42,606 nt of DNA from Paenibacillus naphthalenovorans (GCF_900099895.1 NZ_FNDY01000037.1:1-42606); one strand, 5' to 3'; counted from the stretch's first letter, positions 23,225 to 31,818 are shown. The notes: generated by a model from the sequence alone, not told the origin. Made by a program: numbers and translations.

Positions 23225-24502
23225 TTATTTTGCAACGTCCTCAAGCTTCTTCTGAAGATCCGACAGCGCCTGCTCAACCGGTTTTTGACCGTTGAAGGCA
23301 AGCGATACCTCCTGTTGGATCGCTTCGGTGACTTTGCCGTAACGCGGAGACTTCGGACGGGAAACACCGTTTTTCAGTACTTCATAGAAGCTTTTGAATG
23401 AATCGTTCTTGGTCAGCACTTCTTGATCTTCGTACAAAGATACATCCGACGGCAAGCGTCCGCCTTCGATCGCCTTCACCTTTTGCTGCTTCGCTTCGGT
23501 CATCCATTGGATAAATTCAAAAGCTTCTTTCGGATGCTTGGACGTTTGGGATACAGCCAGGTTCCAACCGCCGAGTGTGGAGGCATGCTTACCGTTCTCG
23601 CCTTTAGGCAGCGGCACTACGCCAACCTTGCCCTTGACTGCGCTGCCTTCTTTTTCGGCAAGAGGCCATGCGGAGTTCCAATGTCTCATGAACACGGCGT
23701 TGCCGTTGAGGAATGTCTCTTGGCTTTCTTTTTCCATATAGGTGTTCACGCCGTTTGGCATAACCTCCTTCAGCTTTACCATCGTCTGAAGCGCTTTTAC
23801 GTTTTCGGGCGAATTCACAACCGGCTTGCCGGAATCATCCAAAATTTTGCCGTTATACGATTCCATGATCTCCAGCACATTGGTGACCAAGCCTTCATAC
23901 TGCTTGTATTGGCCGACAAAGCCGTTCATGTTGTATTTTTGGCCAAGCTCTTTGGAAAGCGTCAAAAGCTCATCCCAGGTTTGAGGCGGCTGGACGCCTT
24001 CTTTCTCCAGAATGTCTTTGCGGTAGTACAGCATGCCCGCCGTAGAGTTCCACGGAACCGCATACATTTTGCCATCTACCGTCACCGCGTCAACCGGCGC
24101 TTTCAAGAATCCGGTTTTCACCTTTTCCTTCATGGCCGCATCCATCAAATCCTCAACCGGGCTGATCCAGCCGGCCTTCGCAAATTCGCTGATCCATACG
24201 ATATCAAGGCCGAGGACATCCAATGAATCGTCCTTAGCCGCCAGCCATGTCGTCAATCGGTCTCTCAGCTCTCCGGATGGCAGCGGTTTATACGTTACTT
24301 TAATATCGGGATGAGACTGGTTAAACGTCTCTACCAGCTTCTTATCTACACCCACACCGTCATCAAAGATGGTAAACGTCAGTTCAACCGGCTTTTTAGC
24401 TGCCTCATCCTTGCCCGCACCCGCTTCCTGGTTTTCTCCTGACGGAGAGCAGCCGGTTACAGCCAAGCTCAACAGCAGTAAACTCGCAGCCCATTTTTTC
24501 AT
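23225..24502 (-). CDS. Sugar ABC transporter binding lipoprotein 1
   Basis: A 425-residue solute-binding lipoprotein: basic start M-K-K-W, hydrophobic core and lipobox L-A-V-T-G-C with the modified cysteine at residue 18. The mature domain has L-D-I-V-W-I-S-E-F-A-K-A-G-W and A-V-P-W-N-S-T-A-G-M-L-Y-Y-R-K-D, features of the ThuE/MalE-like binding proteins for alpha-glucosides and related sugars. The start is ATG 24500-24502 with GGGAGG upstream; the longer open frame upstream overlaps the promoter. It is the first gene of the six-gene operon and is homologous to the last gene. Confidence 0.92.
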   Translation of the reverse strand: MKKWAASLLLLSLAVTGCSPSGENQEAGAGKDEAAKKPVELTFTIFDDGVGVDKKLVETFNQSHPDIKVTYKPLPSGELRDRLTTWLAAKDDSLDVLGLDIVWISEFAKAGWISPVEDLMDAAMKEKVKTGFLKAPVDAVTVDGKMYAVPWNSTAGMLYYRKDILEKEGVQPPQTWDELLTLSKELGQKYNMNGFVGQYKQYEGLVTNVLEIMESYNGKILDDSGKPVVNSPENVKALQTMVKLKEVMPNGVNTYMEKESQETFLNGNAVFMRHWNSAWPLAEKEGSAVKGKVGVVPLPKGENGKHASTLGGWNLAVSQTSKHPKEAFEFIQWMTEAKQQKVKAIEGGRLPSDVSLYEDQEVLTKNDSFKSFYEVLKNGVSRPKSPRYGKVTEAIQQEVSLAFNGQKPVEQALSDLQKKLEDVAK

Positions 24503-24556
24503 TTCTTTGTTCCTCCCTTTTTTGCTTGCTTTGTTTTGTAAATGGTTACACCGGTC

Positions 24557-24584
24557 ATTATAGAGGATGAAATGAAAACGGTAA
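24557..24584 (-). promoter_or_regulatory. Promoter of the sugar ABC/two-component operon
   Basis: Minus strand TATAAT (24557-24562) is a perfect -10, 16 nt after a poor -35, TTACCG (24579-24584). A good -10 with a poor -35 beside activator repeats is what one expects of an activated promoter. Confidence 0.55.
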
Positions 24585-24587
24585 CAT

Positions 24588-24620
24588 GGGTCAATCATCT
24601 GTTTACGGGGGTCAATCGTC
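24588..24620. promoter_or_regulatory. Direct repeat, candidate AraC/YesN activator site
   Basis: GGGTCAATCATC (24588-24599) and GGGTCAATCGTC (24609-24620) agree at 11 of 12 positions and start 21 bp apart, two helical turns. They lie directly upstream of the -35 of the operon and between it and the divergent glycosidase gene. AraC-type regulators with two helix-turn-helix motifs commonly bind such direct repeats. Confidence 0.6.
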
Positions 24621-24797
24621 CGATGAAACCCCTTACAATAATCCCGAATTTCCCATTTGGGGTAGATTGTCTGATTCATGGTGGTCATTCGTCCTGACCT
24701 TTGCCGGAGCACTAGCCGCCCGGGAGCGGGGATGATACGCTTTCATCAATAATCCATCTTATTTACCATGGTTTTTGGAAAGGAGTCATATACGTTC

Positions 24798-26786
24798 ATG
24801 ATTCGCGATATGATTGGAGCCTCCGCCGCTATCCGGCAGATTCCTTCACACGGCCAAGACAAGCCGCTGGACACAGGAGGCGCGGGAATCACCGCCAGCA
24901 TCGGAAACGACGGCAAACTGCGTTCTTTCAATGACAAGCACAGCGTTCACGGCTATGTCACCCTGACCGGCATAGAACCGTTTCCTAACTCGGAGTGGTA
25001 TCACTCCGATTATGTTCGCAGCTACCGTACTCTCCTTGTGGAATCGGACGTTACCGGCTTCGGCTGCGTGCCGGAGCAGGCTGAAGATACCCGCCTTTTC
25101 CTCATCGATCACCGCTACCCGGCATGGGAATCCGCCGGCGGTTCCTGGGAAGCGGCGGCAATTTATCTCGTTGATGAATCGGCGACCGGTTCACCCAGAC
25201 TCGTGCAGTGGGTCCGCTGCAGGAATACAAGCGGAGAGCCGATCGATATGCGCTGGAATTTCGGGGGGCGCTTTAGCCTGCACCGCTGCAGCTATGGACA
25301 GCTGACCGAGGGCGGACCTATACCGCTTCCGGAGACGAAGCTCGGACTATCGGCCGATCAGCGGGGCTTATATATCCAGAGCCCTTCGTATGCCGCTGAG
25401 GCCGCAATTCTTTTATTCGGCTGGGATCATGCCCTGGAGGAGGAGCCCCGCAGCATCAGCAAAAACACCGATAAACCGGTCGATTATTCCAAACCTCTGA
25501 CCGTACGGCTTATGCCCGGCGAAACCAGGGATCTGTTCGTCACCTATCAGATCAGGGATTTGAACGATACGGCGGGCGCGAATTCGTTTCATTACGGAGC
25601 GCCGAACGCCGACGATTTGACTGCCGCCATCGGCTCCAACGACCTGAAGCTTCTGCCTTCTGCCGAAGCTCTGCCTGGCATCCATATTTGGGCCAGGAAT
25701 GTGGATTATATTCTTTCGTGCTGCGCCGTTCCCGTCAGGCCGGATTACTGCTGCATTTTGACCGATCACCAGCTTCTTCCTTTATCGTGGAACCGCGATT
25801 CATTCTACATGATGATGCTGCTCGTACAGGCCTACGAACAGGCGGAGCATCTATTCCGTAATCCGGAAAAAATCAGACGGCGGATTCTGCATGTATTGCG
25901 GGGGCATCTGTTATGGATGTTCGAGCGGGCGGATTGTCCGGAGCAATATTGGGGCCGGGCCTATCTGACGAACGGGTACTGCAAGGATTTGATCTACCAG
26001 CTTGATCAGCAGTGTTATCCGCTCTGGGAGCTGGCCGTCTATTATCAGCTGACGGAAGACAGAGCGGTGCTGGAGCGCTGCAAGGACCGATTCGTACAGG
26101 CGGTTCAAGGGCTGTTCCATGTGAAAGATCCCGATCATTGGTTGTTCCGCACCGCCGAAACGCCGGCGGACGATAAAGTGGAGCTGCCGTATCATCTGTC
26201 CAGTCATATTCTGCTGTGGAAAACCTTACAAGCGGTCGAACAGCTAAATCAAACCACAGGTTGGCTTCAGGAAGATATCGGAGCCTGGGCGGAGGGCGCC
26301 AAACAAGCGGTAGCCGAACATTTCAGCGGAAGCTGGAAAGGCAGCCCGGTTTGGGCTTACTTAACCGATGGGCGCGGGCGGCACTCCTACTATCACGATG
26401 CCAATGATCTGCCGACCGTGCTGGCGCCGGAATGGGGATTTGTCGAGCCCGGGACGCAAGCGTGGGAGCAGTGGAACGCGACGATGGCCTTCGCTTTTAC
26501 GGAAGAAAACAAGGGAGGATTTTACCCTGGACCGTTCGGGGGCCTCGGGTCCGTTCATACGCCGCACCCATGGCCGCTTGGCGATGCTCAGGAGCTGGCT
26601 TGGCACCGGTTAAACGGCAGGCCGGAGGATTGGGCCCGGGTGTGGAGCAAGCTTCAGGCGACCGGCCAGCGGGACGGCCTGTTCTCCGAAGCTGTAGACG
26701 AGCAAACCGGCCGCGTCCGGTCCCGTTATTGGTTTTCCTGGCCCGGTGCGGCCATCGCGATGGAATGGCTTAAGCACAGCCGTTGA
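24798..26786 (+). CDS. GH125-like glycoside hydrolase with N-terminal beta domain
   Basis: A 662-residue cytoplasmic protein (no signal peptide). The N-terminal half is strand-rich. From about residue 310 it looks like an (alpha/alpha)6 barrel: L-S-W-N-R-D-S-F-Y-M-M near 330, D-A-N-D-L-P-T near 534, then G-G-F-Y-P-G-P-F-G-G-L-G-S-V-H-T-P and W-P-L-G-D-A-Q-E-L-A. The order D-A-N-x-P, G-x-G-S-x-H-T, W-P resembles GH125 alpha-mannosidases, though this protein is longer than classic members. I am fairly sure it is a glycosidase, less sure of the family. The start is ATG 24798-24800 with AAGGAG 12 nt upstream; an ATG ten codons upstream has no ribosome binding site. It is divergent from the sugar ABC operon and probably degrades its imported substrate. 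Confidence 0.72.
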   Translation: MIRDMIGASAAIRQIPSHGQDKPLDTGGAGITASIGNDGKLRSFNDKHSVHGYVTLTGIEPFPNSEWYHSDYVRSYRTLLVESDVTGFGCVPEQAEDTRLFLIDHRYPAWESAGGSWEAAAIYLVDESATGSPRLVQWVRCRNTSGEPIDMRWNFGGRFSLHRCSYGQLTEGGPIPLPETKLGLSADQRGLYIQSPSYAAEAAILLFGWDHALEEEPRSISKNTDKPVDYSKPLTVRLMPGETRDLFVTYQIRDLNDTAGANSFHYGAPNADDLTAAIGSNDLKLLPSAEALPGIHIWARNVDYILSCCAVPVRPDYCCILTDHQLLPLSWNRDSFYMMMLLVQAYEQAEHLFRNPEKIRRRILHVLRGHLLWMFERADCPEQYWGRAYLTNGYCKDLIYQLDQQCYPLWELAVYYQLTEDRAVLERCKDRFVQAVQGLFHVKDPDHWLFRTAETPADDKVELPYHLSSHILLWKTLQAVEQLNQTTGWLQEDIGAWAEGAKQAVAEHFSGSWKGSPVWAYLTDGRGRHSYYHDANDLPTVLAPEWGFVEPGTQAWEQWNATMAFAFTEENKGGFYPGPFGGLGSVHTPHPWPLGDAQELAWHRLNGRPEDWARVWSKLQATGQRDGLFSEAVDEQTGRVRSRYWFSWPGAAIAMEWLKHSR

Positions 26787-26813
26787 TCATTGAAGGTTTA
26801 AGCAACAGCGGCA

Positions 26814-26855
26814 GGACCGCCCCGCAAGCGAATGAAACGGCTTGCGGGGCGGTCC
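26814..26855. terminator. Bidirectional terminator between glycosidase and liaR
   Basis: A perfect 16-bp stem GGACCGCCCCGCAAGC (26814-26829) / GCTTGCGGGGCGGTCC (26840-26855) with a 10-nt loop between converging genes. Confidence 0.75.
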
Positions 26856-26860
26856 GTCTA

Positions 26861-27508
26861 TTATTCCACCAAACCTTGCTTATAAGCGTAAATGGCCGCC
26901 TGCGTCCGGTCTTCCACACCGAGCTTGGCGAGAATGTTCGTGACGTGAAACTTCACCGTCTTCACGCCGATGAACAGCTCGTCGGCCACATCCTGATTGG
27001 ACTTGCCCGAGGCAATCAAACGCAGCACTTCCATCTCGCGCTCGGTCAGCTCCTCGTGGGGCAGCGATGCCTGCTTCGGCTGGCGCAGGCGGTTCATCAG
27101 CTTGGAAGCAACCTGCGGCTCGAGCACCGACTGACCCTTCACCGCAGAGCGGATCGCCTGGGCGATTTCACCGGCGCGCGACGTTTTCAGAAGATAGCTG
27201 AATGCGCCCGCCTCGATAACGGGATATATTTTCTCGTCATCGATAAAGCTGGTCAGCACGATAACCTTGCAGTCCGGGTGCTGCTGCAGCAGCCGGCGCG
27301 TCGTCTCGATGCCGTCCATGCCGTCCATGACCAAATCCATCAGCACGACATCCGGCTTATACTCAAGCGCCATACGGATGCCCTCCTGACCGCTGCTCGC
27401 TTCGCCCACCACCTCTATACCGTCCTCCGTGCCAAGCACGGCCGCCAGACCAATGCGAACCATCTCATGATCGTCCACCAGCAGTACTTTAATCGTCGCT
27501 TCTTCCAT
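26861..27508 (-). CDS. liaR: LiaR-type NarL/LuxR response regulator
   Basis: A 215-residue regulator: receiver domain with [10 protein letters not shown] and [14 protein letters not shown] (phosphoacceptor aspartate near residue 55), and a C-terminal LuxR helix-turn-helix ([13 protein letters not shown], then [12 protein letters not shown]). It matches the LiaR/VraR group. The start is ATG 27506-27508 with AAGGAGG upstream, overlapping the end of liaS by 20 bp. It should activate the LiaI/PspA operon upstream in response to cell-wall antibiotics. Confidence 0.9.
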   Translation of the reverse strand: MEEATIKVLLVDDHEMVRIGLAAVLGTEDGIEVVGEASSGQEGIRMALEYKPDVVLMDLVMDGMDGIETTRRLLQQHPDCKVIVLTSFIDDEKIYPVIEAGAFSYLLKTSRAGEIAQAIRSAVKGQSVLEPQVASKLMNRLRQPKQASLPHEELTEREMEVLRLIASGKSNQDVADELFIGVKTVKFHVTNILAKLGVEDRTQAAIYAYKQGLVE

Positions 27509-28565
27509 TCTGATGTCCTCCTTCCGCCATAATCGGAATCCGAATATCAATACGCGTCCCCTTACCGGGAGCGGTAACTAAATTCATTGATCCGCCGATC
27601 TCGATGACGCGCTCCTTCATGGTGACAATCCCGTAAGAAGCCTGTTTTTTCATATCCAAATCAAAGCCGACGCCGTCATCCCAAATCAACAGCCGGACAG
27701 CATCCGCCGACGGCCTCGTAAGGCGAACCTCCAGCTTGGAAGCCTTGGAATGCCGAAGCGCATTGGACATCGCCTCCTGCACAATGCGGAACAGGTGGTC
27801 CTCAATGCCCCGCGGCAGCTTGATATCCTCGGTCAGCTCCCAATTGATCTGCATCGGCACCTTGGCGGACAATTCCTGCATCAGCTCGACAAGCCCTTCA
27901 GACAGCCGTTTGCCCTCCAGATGAACGGGCCGCAGGTGCAACAGCAGCGCTCTCATCTCCGACTGCGCTACGGAAGCCATCTCCTCGATCAAATAAATCT
28001 GCCGCTGCGCCTTGTCGAAATCTTTATCCAGCGTCCGCAGAGCGGCCGTCGCCGTCATCGAAATGGCGAACAGCTGCTGGCTGACGGCATCGTGCAGCTC
28101 CCTGGCCAGACGCTGCCGCTCCTCCACAATGGCCGAATACTTGGCCTTTTGCGCAAGCTGCGCGTTGTTGTTGGACAGCCGCTGAAGCGAGGTAACCTGC
28201 TCCTCCCACTTTTTCGTGATCGCATTTAGCTGCTCCCCCAGACGGCCGATCTCGTCTTCGCCCAACGGAGGTACCGAGCGGCTAAGGTTTCCTTTTTCCA
28301 GGGAGAGCATTACTTCACGCAGAAGCTCCAGCCTCCGCTTCATACGGCTGCTGTACCAAAGCCCGTAACAGCCGCCGATGACGACAACGATGGTGATGAG
28401 GGTAAGACTAACCCATACGCCTTGCTGCCATGATTCGAACGCTTTTATATATCCCTTGGATTGCAGGAAATAGACTATAACGGCAAACAAAACAAGGCTG
28501 AGCCCGATCGACTCTGCCATGCTTCGCCATATCATGTTGGTCAGACGTTTGTCATGTCCATCCAT
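27489..28565 (-). CDS. liaS: LiaS-type sensor histidine kinase
   Basis: A 358-residue intramembrane-sensing kinase: two membrane segments close together near the N-terminus (about residues 13-31 and 44-67) with almost no extracellular loop, a HAMP-like linker, then the HisKA_3 domain with [17 protein letters not shown], where the histidine is phosphorylated, and an HATPase with D-D-G-V-G-F-D. The short sensor loop is typical of LiaS, whose activity is held down by LiaF. Gene order liaF-liaS-liaR is conserved. The start is ATG 28563-28565 with GGAGG upstream. Confidence 0.92.
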   Translation of the reverse strand: MDGHDKRLTNMIWRSMAESIGLSLVLFAVIVYFLQSKGYIKAFESWQQGVWVSLTLITIVVVIGGCYGLWYSSRMKRRLELLREVMLSLEKGNLSRSVPPLGEDEIGRLGEQLNAITKKWEEQVTSLQRLSNNNAQLAQKAKYSAIVEERQRLARELHDAVSQQLFAISMTATAALRTLDKDFDKAQRQIYLIEEMASVAQSEMRALLLHLRPVHLEGKRLSEGLVELMQELSAKVPMQINWELTEDIKLPRGIEDHLFRIVQEAMSNALRHSKASKLEVRLTRPSADAVRLLIWDDGVGFDLDMKKQASYGIVTMKERVIEIGGSMNLVTAPGKGTRIDIRIPIMAEGGHQNGRSDD

Positions 28566-28587
28566 TTCCTAAGCGCCTCCAACGGTT

Positions 28588-29238
28588 TTAAACGATTTTA
28601 ATATCAATGTCGGCCACGATATACGAAATTTCCAGGTTCACCTGATGAACCGCAGTCCGATAATTGGGCGACTGCCAGACCATTTTATTGAGTACCCCGG
28701 CCTCTTTATCATAGCCGATGCTCGTCTGTCCGAACAATACCGACGCCGATACAGACAAGCCTACATCTTCGGGTACGATCAAATCGATATCGGCGATCAC
28801 GCCCTGCAGGATGATCGTCGTTTCTTTCTGCTCGGGAATGGCATACGTTAAATCCATCTGCAGCTCCCCAAGCACGTTCCAGATTGACATGCTGCGTAAA
28901 ATCCACGGTTCCCTGCCCCACCGGATGCTTTCGATCAGGCTTTGCTTGCGAACGTGACGGCCATCCTGATGCATTTTACGCATTTTATTGTAAAAAAAGC
29001 CGAGCGAAATCAGAATAATCGCCACAATCATGGGCAAATTGCCGCCTACCAGAAGCAGCAGCCCGATGATCATCAGCCCGTAACCTTTTCTCTCGTCTCC
29101 CGAATGAAATTTATGGACACCGATCAGAAGTAAAAAGAGGGCTACCACGGTAAAAAAACTGAGATGATTGTCCGCCAGCAAAAACAATCCTGCGCCAATA
29201 AGTATAAGCGCAATGTTGTGATTGCGTTTGCGATGCAT
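28588..29238 (-). CDS. liaF: LiaF-type envelope stress repressor protein
   Basis: A 216-residue membrane protein. The N-terminal half has four short hydrophobic segments (I-A-L-I-L-I-G-A-G-L-F-L-L onward). The C-terminal half is the soluble LiaF-type beta-helix domain, with repeated hydrophobic strands such as T-T-I-I-L-Q-G-V-I-A-D-I-D-L-I-V-P. LiaF keeps LiaS inactive without stress. The start is ATG 29236-29238 with AAAGGGGG upstream, and it precedes liaS by 22 bp. It is separated from the pspA gene upstream by a hairpin and possibly its own promoter. Confidence 0.9.
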   Translation of the reverse strand: MHRKRNHNIALILIGAGLFLLADNHLSFFTVVALFLLLIGVHKFHSGDERKGYGLMIIGLLLLVGGNLPMIVAIILISLGFFYNKMRKMHQDGRHVRKQSLIESIRWGREPWILRSMSIWNVLGELQMDLTYAIPEQKETTIILQGVIADIDLIVPEDVGLSVSASVLFGQTSIGYDKEAGVLNKMVWQSPNYRTAVHQVNLEISYIVADIDIKIV

Positions 29239-29278
29239 CCGTGCCGCCCCCTTTCGCCTAGTCTCCGGTGATTTAAGT

Positions 29279-29317
29279 AAAAGCCATAGCGGCTTGGAAC
29301 GGCCCTCTATGGCTTTT
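29279..29317 (-). terminator. Hairpin between pspA and liaF, terminator or attenuator
   Basis: An 11-bp stem AAAAGCCATAG (29279-29289) / CTATGGCTTTT (29307-29317) with inner G-C pairs. On the minus strand it follows pspA and precedes liaF. Only a short T run follows, so read-through is likely and it may set the ratio of PspA to LiaFSR. Confidence 0.6.
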
Positions 29318-29326
29318 GCCTTTCAT

Positions 29327-29356
29327 AGCATATCACAATTGTCCACTTTGCTCCAA
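29327..29356 (-). promoter_or_regulatory. Possible second promoter for liaFSR
   Basis: Minus strand TTGGAG (29351-29356), 18-nt spacer, TATGCT (29327-29332). Transcription would start near 29320, just before the hairpin at 29279-29317. Moderate match only. Confidence 0.4.
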
Positions 29357-29374
29357 GCGCATTTTTCCTTGCGT

Positions 29375-30073
29375 TTACTGCCCTTGTTCGGAGGATATTT
29401 TTTCTTTCAGAAGCTGCAGCTGATCATCTATTTTTTGCTGTTTTGCCGGATCTGCGGCTATTGTGCTGCCGTAAAGGGAACCTGCGTAGGCAGAGCCTGC
29501 ATAGGGCTTGCGCGCCAATTCCGCTTCCACTTCCAGCGTCATGATTTTCTCTTCCATGCGACGGAAGCCTTTCACGGCGCTGCCTCCATCAATCACGTTC
29601 TGATTTGTGACCTCGGCCATTTGCTTTTTCGCTTTCGCGAGCTGCGCTCTGGAAACCAGTTCGCTGCGTTTATTACGCATTTGGTAATAGGCATCCTTCA
29701 TTTCGTGCAGCTGCTGCAGCAGCTCCGCTGCTTGAGCCTTCGCCTGCTCGTGCATTTCCGCATATTCCGTGATTTTTCCGTCATAGTACAATTTTTGCTC
29801 TAAAGCTTGCCGCGCCGTCGCCTCTTGACCGTTCTTCAGTGCTTCTCTGGCCTGTTCTTCGTATTGCGCACTGAGGCGGACCGCTTCTTCCCCGCGCTCT
29901 TTCAGCTTGCGCTCGCTGGAGATTTGACGGGCTACCGTCACTTCAGCCTGTGCGATTTCCTCTTCCATATCCCGAAGATATTGGTTCAGCATGACGATCG
30001 GATCTTCCACCTTATCCAACAATTCATGCATCGATGCTTTTGTCATATCCTTAATTCTTTTAAATACTCCCAT
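29375..30073 (-). CDS. PspA/IM30 family protein (LiaH-like) 1
   Basis: A 232-residue, highly helical PspA/Vipp1 homologue: [13 protein letters not shown] at the N-terminal amphipathic helix, [15 protein letters not shown] (family signature near residue 24) and long coiled-coil stretches to about residue 190. It should assemble on stressed membrane from the cytoplasm. The start is ATG 30071-30073 with AAGGAG upstream, 2 bp after the pspC stop, so the three middle genes are tightly coupled. A second, diverged copy is at 30588. Confidence 0.92.
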   Translation of the reverse strand: MGVFKRIKDMTKASMHELLDKVEDPIVMLNQYLRDMEEEIAQAEVTVARQISSERKLKERGEEAVRLSAQYEEQAREALKNGQEATARQALEQKLYYDGKITEYAEMHEQAKAQAAELLQQLHEMKDAYYQMRNKRSELVSRAQLAKAKKQMAEVTNQNVIDGGSAVKGFRRMEEKIMTLEVEAELARKPYAGSAYAGSLYGSTIAADPAKQQKIDDQLQLLKEKISSEQGQ

Positions 30074-30075
30074 GG

Positions 30076-30585
30076 CTACACATCTCCTTTAGGTTGATTT
30101 TGTTGTTTTTCAAATTGCGCGACTTTGGCGCGAAGCTCTTCGATTTCTTTTCTCAAGGCTTTCTTTTCAATGTCTTTCATCATATCGTCCAGGCTGCTTC
30201 TGGCCGGTTCTCCGTATCCGGAAGCGGGCTGTGCGTACTCTCTTTCATAAGCAGGGTTGTCATGCTGCGGAGCCCAGCCGTACTTTTGCGCCTTGCGATA
30301 GTGCTTCTCCGCGCGCTTCCAATCCTTACAGCTGCCCCACTTGTGGCCGAAGCCGCCTTCCGAAGCGTACCCTGGACCTCCGCCGTAGGGTCCCCCTGTA
30401 TAAGGCTCGTTCGGAATGACCAGTGCAGCCAGGAAATAGAGCGGGATAACGACCCCCGCCGAAAAGAACGCCGCGATCACGACCAGAAGGCGCAGCAGCG
30501 TGGCGTCGATGCCGAACAGCTCGGCAAGACCTCCGCACAGGCCGGTAATTTGGCGGTCGGTACGTGAACGGTAAATTTTAGTCAT
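30076..30585 (-). CDS. PspC-domain membrane protein
   Basis: A 169-residue protein starting with the PspC domain: [21 protein letters not shown] and I-D-A-T-L-L-R, followed by one or two membrane segments (about residues 33-55) and P-N-E-P. The rest is a Gly/Tyr-rich linker and a C-terminal charged coiled coil ([14 protein letters not shown]) that may contact PspA. It lies 2 bp from each flanking pspA gene. The start is ATG 30583-30585. Confidence 0.92.
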   Translation of the reverse strand: MTKIYRSRTDRQITGLCGGLAELFGIDATLLRLLVVIAAFFSAGVVIPLYFLAALVIPNEPYTGGPYGGGPGYASEGGFGHKWGSCKDWKRAEKHYRKAQKYGWAPQHDNPAYEREYAQPASGYGEPARSSLDDMMKDIEKKALRKEIEELRAKVAQFEKQQNQPKGDV

Positions 30586-30587
30586 AG

Positions 30588-31262
30588 TTAATTCCAGCCC
30601 TCCTGCTTCAGTTTATTGCGCAGCTTCGCAAGCTCCTGCTCCACCGCTTGTGTTGCGGTCCCGCTGACATTCGTCCAAGCCTCGCGCATCCCGCTTCTCA
30701 CTTCCCTGAGTGTACGGGCCGACAGTTCCATATCGGACACCCGCTCCTCCAGCCGGTCGAACATCCGTGGTGTCGGACCACCTCCCGAATGACGCAGCCT
30801 CTCGTTCATGCGCTGCTGCAGCTTGATGGATTCGAGCCTTGCGATGTAATAACTGCGTTTGGAAACGACCTCGTCAAAATCCGCCTTGAGCTGCTGAAGC
30901 TGATCCTCCAACTCAACGATGCCCACCTTGCTTTGATCGTACAGCGCTTTATACTGTGCCGCCTTCTCCTCCTGCTGCATTTTTTCCTGCAGCGCGATGC
31001 GCGCGATTTCATCCTCGCCGGCTTTGAGCGCCAAGAGCGCTTGCTGCTCCCTGCGTTCCTTCATCTTCTCGGCCGAGGTGTACTGCTGACGGAGCGATGC
31101 CGCATGCGTCAAACACTGATGCAAAAGCCGTTCGGACTCTCGGATTTGCTCCGATTGGTTCGCCAGATATTTGTCAATCAAGCGTACCGGATCTTCCGCA
31201 TTCTCCAGCATTTCGTTAAAATGCGCTACCGTTATGTCCCGGAATCGTTTGCCTAAACTCAT
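30588..31262 (-). CDS. PspA/IM30 family protein 2
   Basis: A 224-residue helical protein clearly related to PspA 1: N-terminal L-G-K-R-F-R-D-I-T-V-A-H-F and N-A-E-D-P-V-R-L-I-D-K-Y-L-A, then coiled coil rich in Gln, Glu and Lys. The two copies differ widely, so this is an old duplication. The start is taken as ATG 31260-31262 to match PspA 1; an in-frame GTG five codons upstream (31275-31277) has a good AGGAGA site and is a real alternative. It follows the LiaI-like gene by about 43 bp. Confidence 0.9.
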   Translation of the reverse strand: MSLGKRFRDITVAHFNEMLENAEDPVRLIDKYLANQSEQIRESERLLHQCLTHAASLRQQYTSAEKMKERREQQALLALKAGEDEIARIALQEKMQQEEKAAQYKALYDQSKVGIVELEDQLQQLKADFDEVVSKRSYYIARLESIKLQQRMNERLRHSGGGPTPRMFDRLEERVSDMELSARTLREVRSGMREAWTNVSGTATQAVEQELAKLRNKLKQEGWN

Positions 31263-31305
31263 GCTTTGGTCAACCACCTTTTCTCCTGAATTTCGTTAAT
31301 GTTGT

Positions 31306-31605
31306 CTAGTAAGCTTTCTTGCCCCGGAGCATGGACACTCCGTACCAGATCAATCCGACAGCAATCAGAATTCCGATCAAGCCCGACAGCTTGCCGAGAA
31401 GAATCATTCCGCCCAAGACGATCAAAATCCAGCCGATGATGCTCTTTCCGTTTTTCAGCCCCAGAAATCCGAGACCCACCATCGCTGCCGGGAACAGGAA
31501 TCCCATCAAATGATGCCCGAAGTGAAAGCCCATTTTGTTCAACAGGATCAAGGATCCGAAGGTGATCAACAGCAGCGCCAATCCGACATGTTTGTTCACT
31601 TTCAT
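31306..31605 (-). CDS. LiaI-like small membrane protein
   Basis: A 99-residue protein that is almost all hydrophobic, with three or four membrane segments (V-G-L-A-L-L-L-I-T-F-G-S-L-I-L-L first) and a basic R-G-K-K-A-Y end. It matches the LiaI/LiaF transmembrane type found at the head of lia operons, where LiaI anchors PspA-type LiaH at the membrane. It is the first gene of the stress operon. The start is ATG 31603-31605 with GGTGA 9 nt upstream. Confidence 0.82.
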   Translation of the reverse strand: MKVNKHVGLALLLITFGSLILLNKMGFHFGHHLMGFLFPAAMVGLGFLGLKNGKSIIGWILIVLGGMILLGKLSGLIGILIAVGLIWYGVSMLRGKKAY

Positions 31606-31653
31606 TTACTTCGCTCACCGCCTTTCGTCTCGTTGTCGGTCGCTTATGTCTTT

Positions 31654-31682
31654 ATTTTAGGGGAATAGGGCTCCCTTCAAAA
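31654..31682 (-). promoter_or_regulatory. Weak candidate promoter of the lia/psp operon
   Basis: Minus strand TAAAAT (31654-31659) at 17 nt from a poor -35, TTTTGA (31677-31682). A weak -35 agrees with activator dependence. Confidence 0.35.
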
Positions 31683-31704
31683 CGGACCTGCGGCGGTTTT
31701 TGAA

Positions 31705-31722
31705 ACTGGACCTAAGTCCAGT
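31705..31722. promoter_or_regulatory. Palindrome between lia/psp operon and secreted-protein gene
   Basis: ACTGGAC-CTAA-GTCCAGT has perfect 7-bp arms. It lies about 23 bp upstream of the weak -35 of the lia operon and about 97 bp before the divergent gene. A related GGACCT half-site is at 31684-31689. It may be the binding site of LiaR or another regulator. Confidence 0.45.
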
Positions 31723-31818
31723 AACCAACCCTCCTGCGGACAAGCAAGCTCCGGGATCGGCAGACCGCATGATAACGCGAACCGCGGGCATACTAGACTT
31801 AACCAATTCAAGAACAGG

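Noticed and set aside
31259..31618. 119-codon minus-strand frame over the LiaI-like gene
   Set aside because: It overlaps the hydrophobic LiaI-like gene in another frame, has no membrane pattern, and lacks a ribosome binding site.
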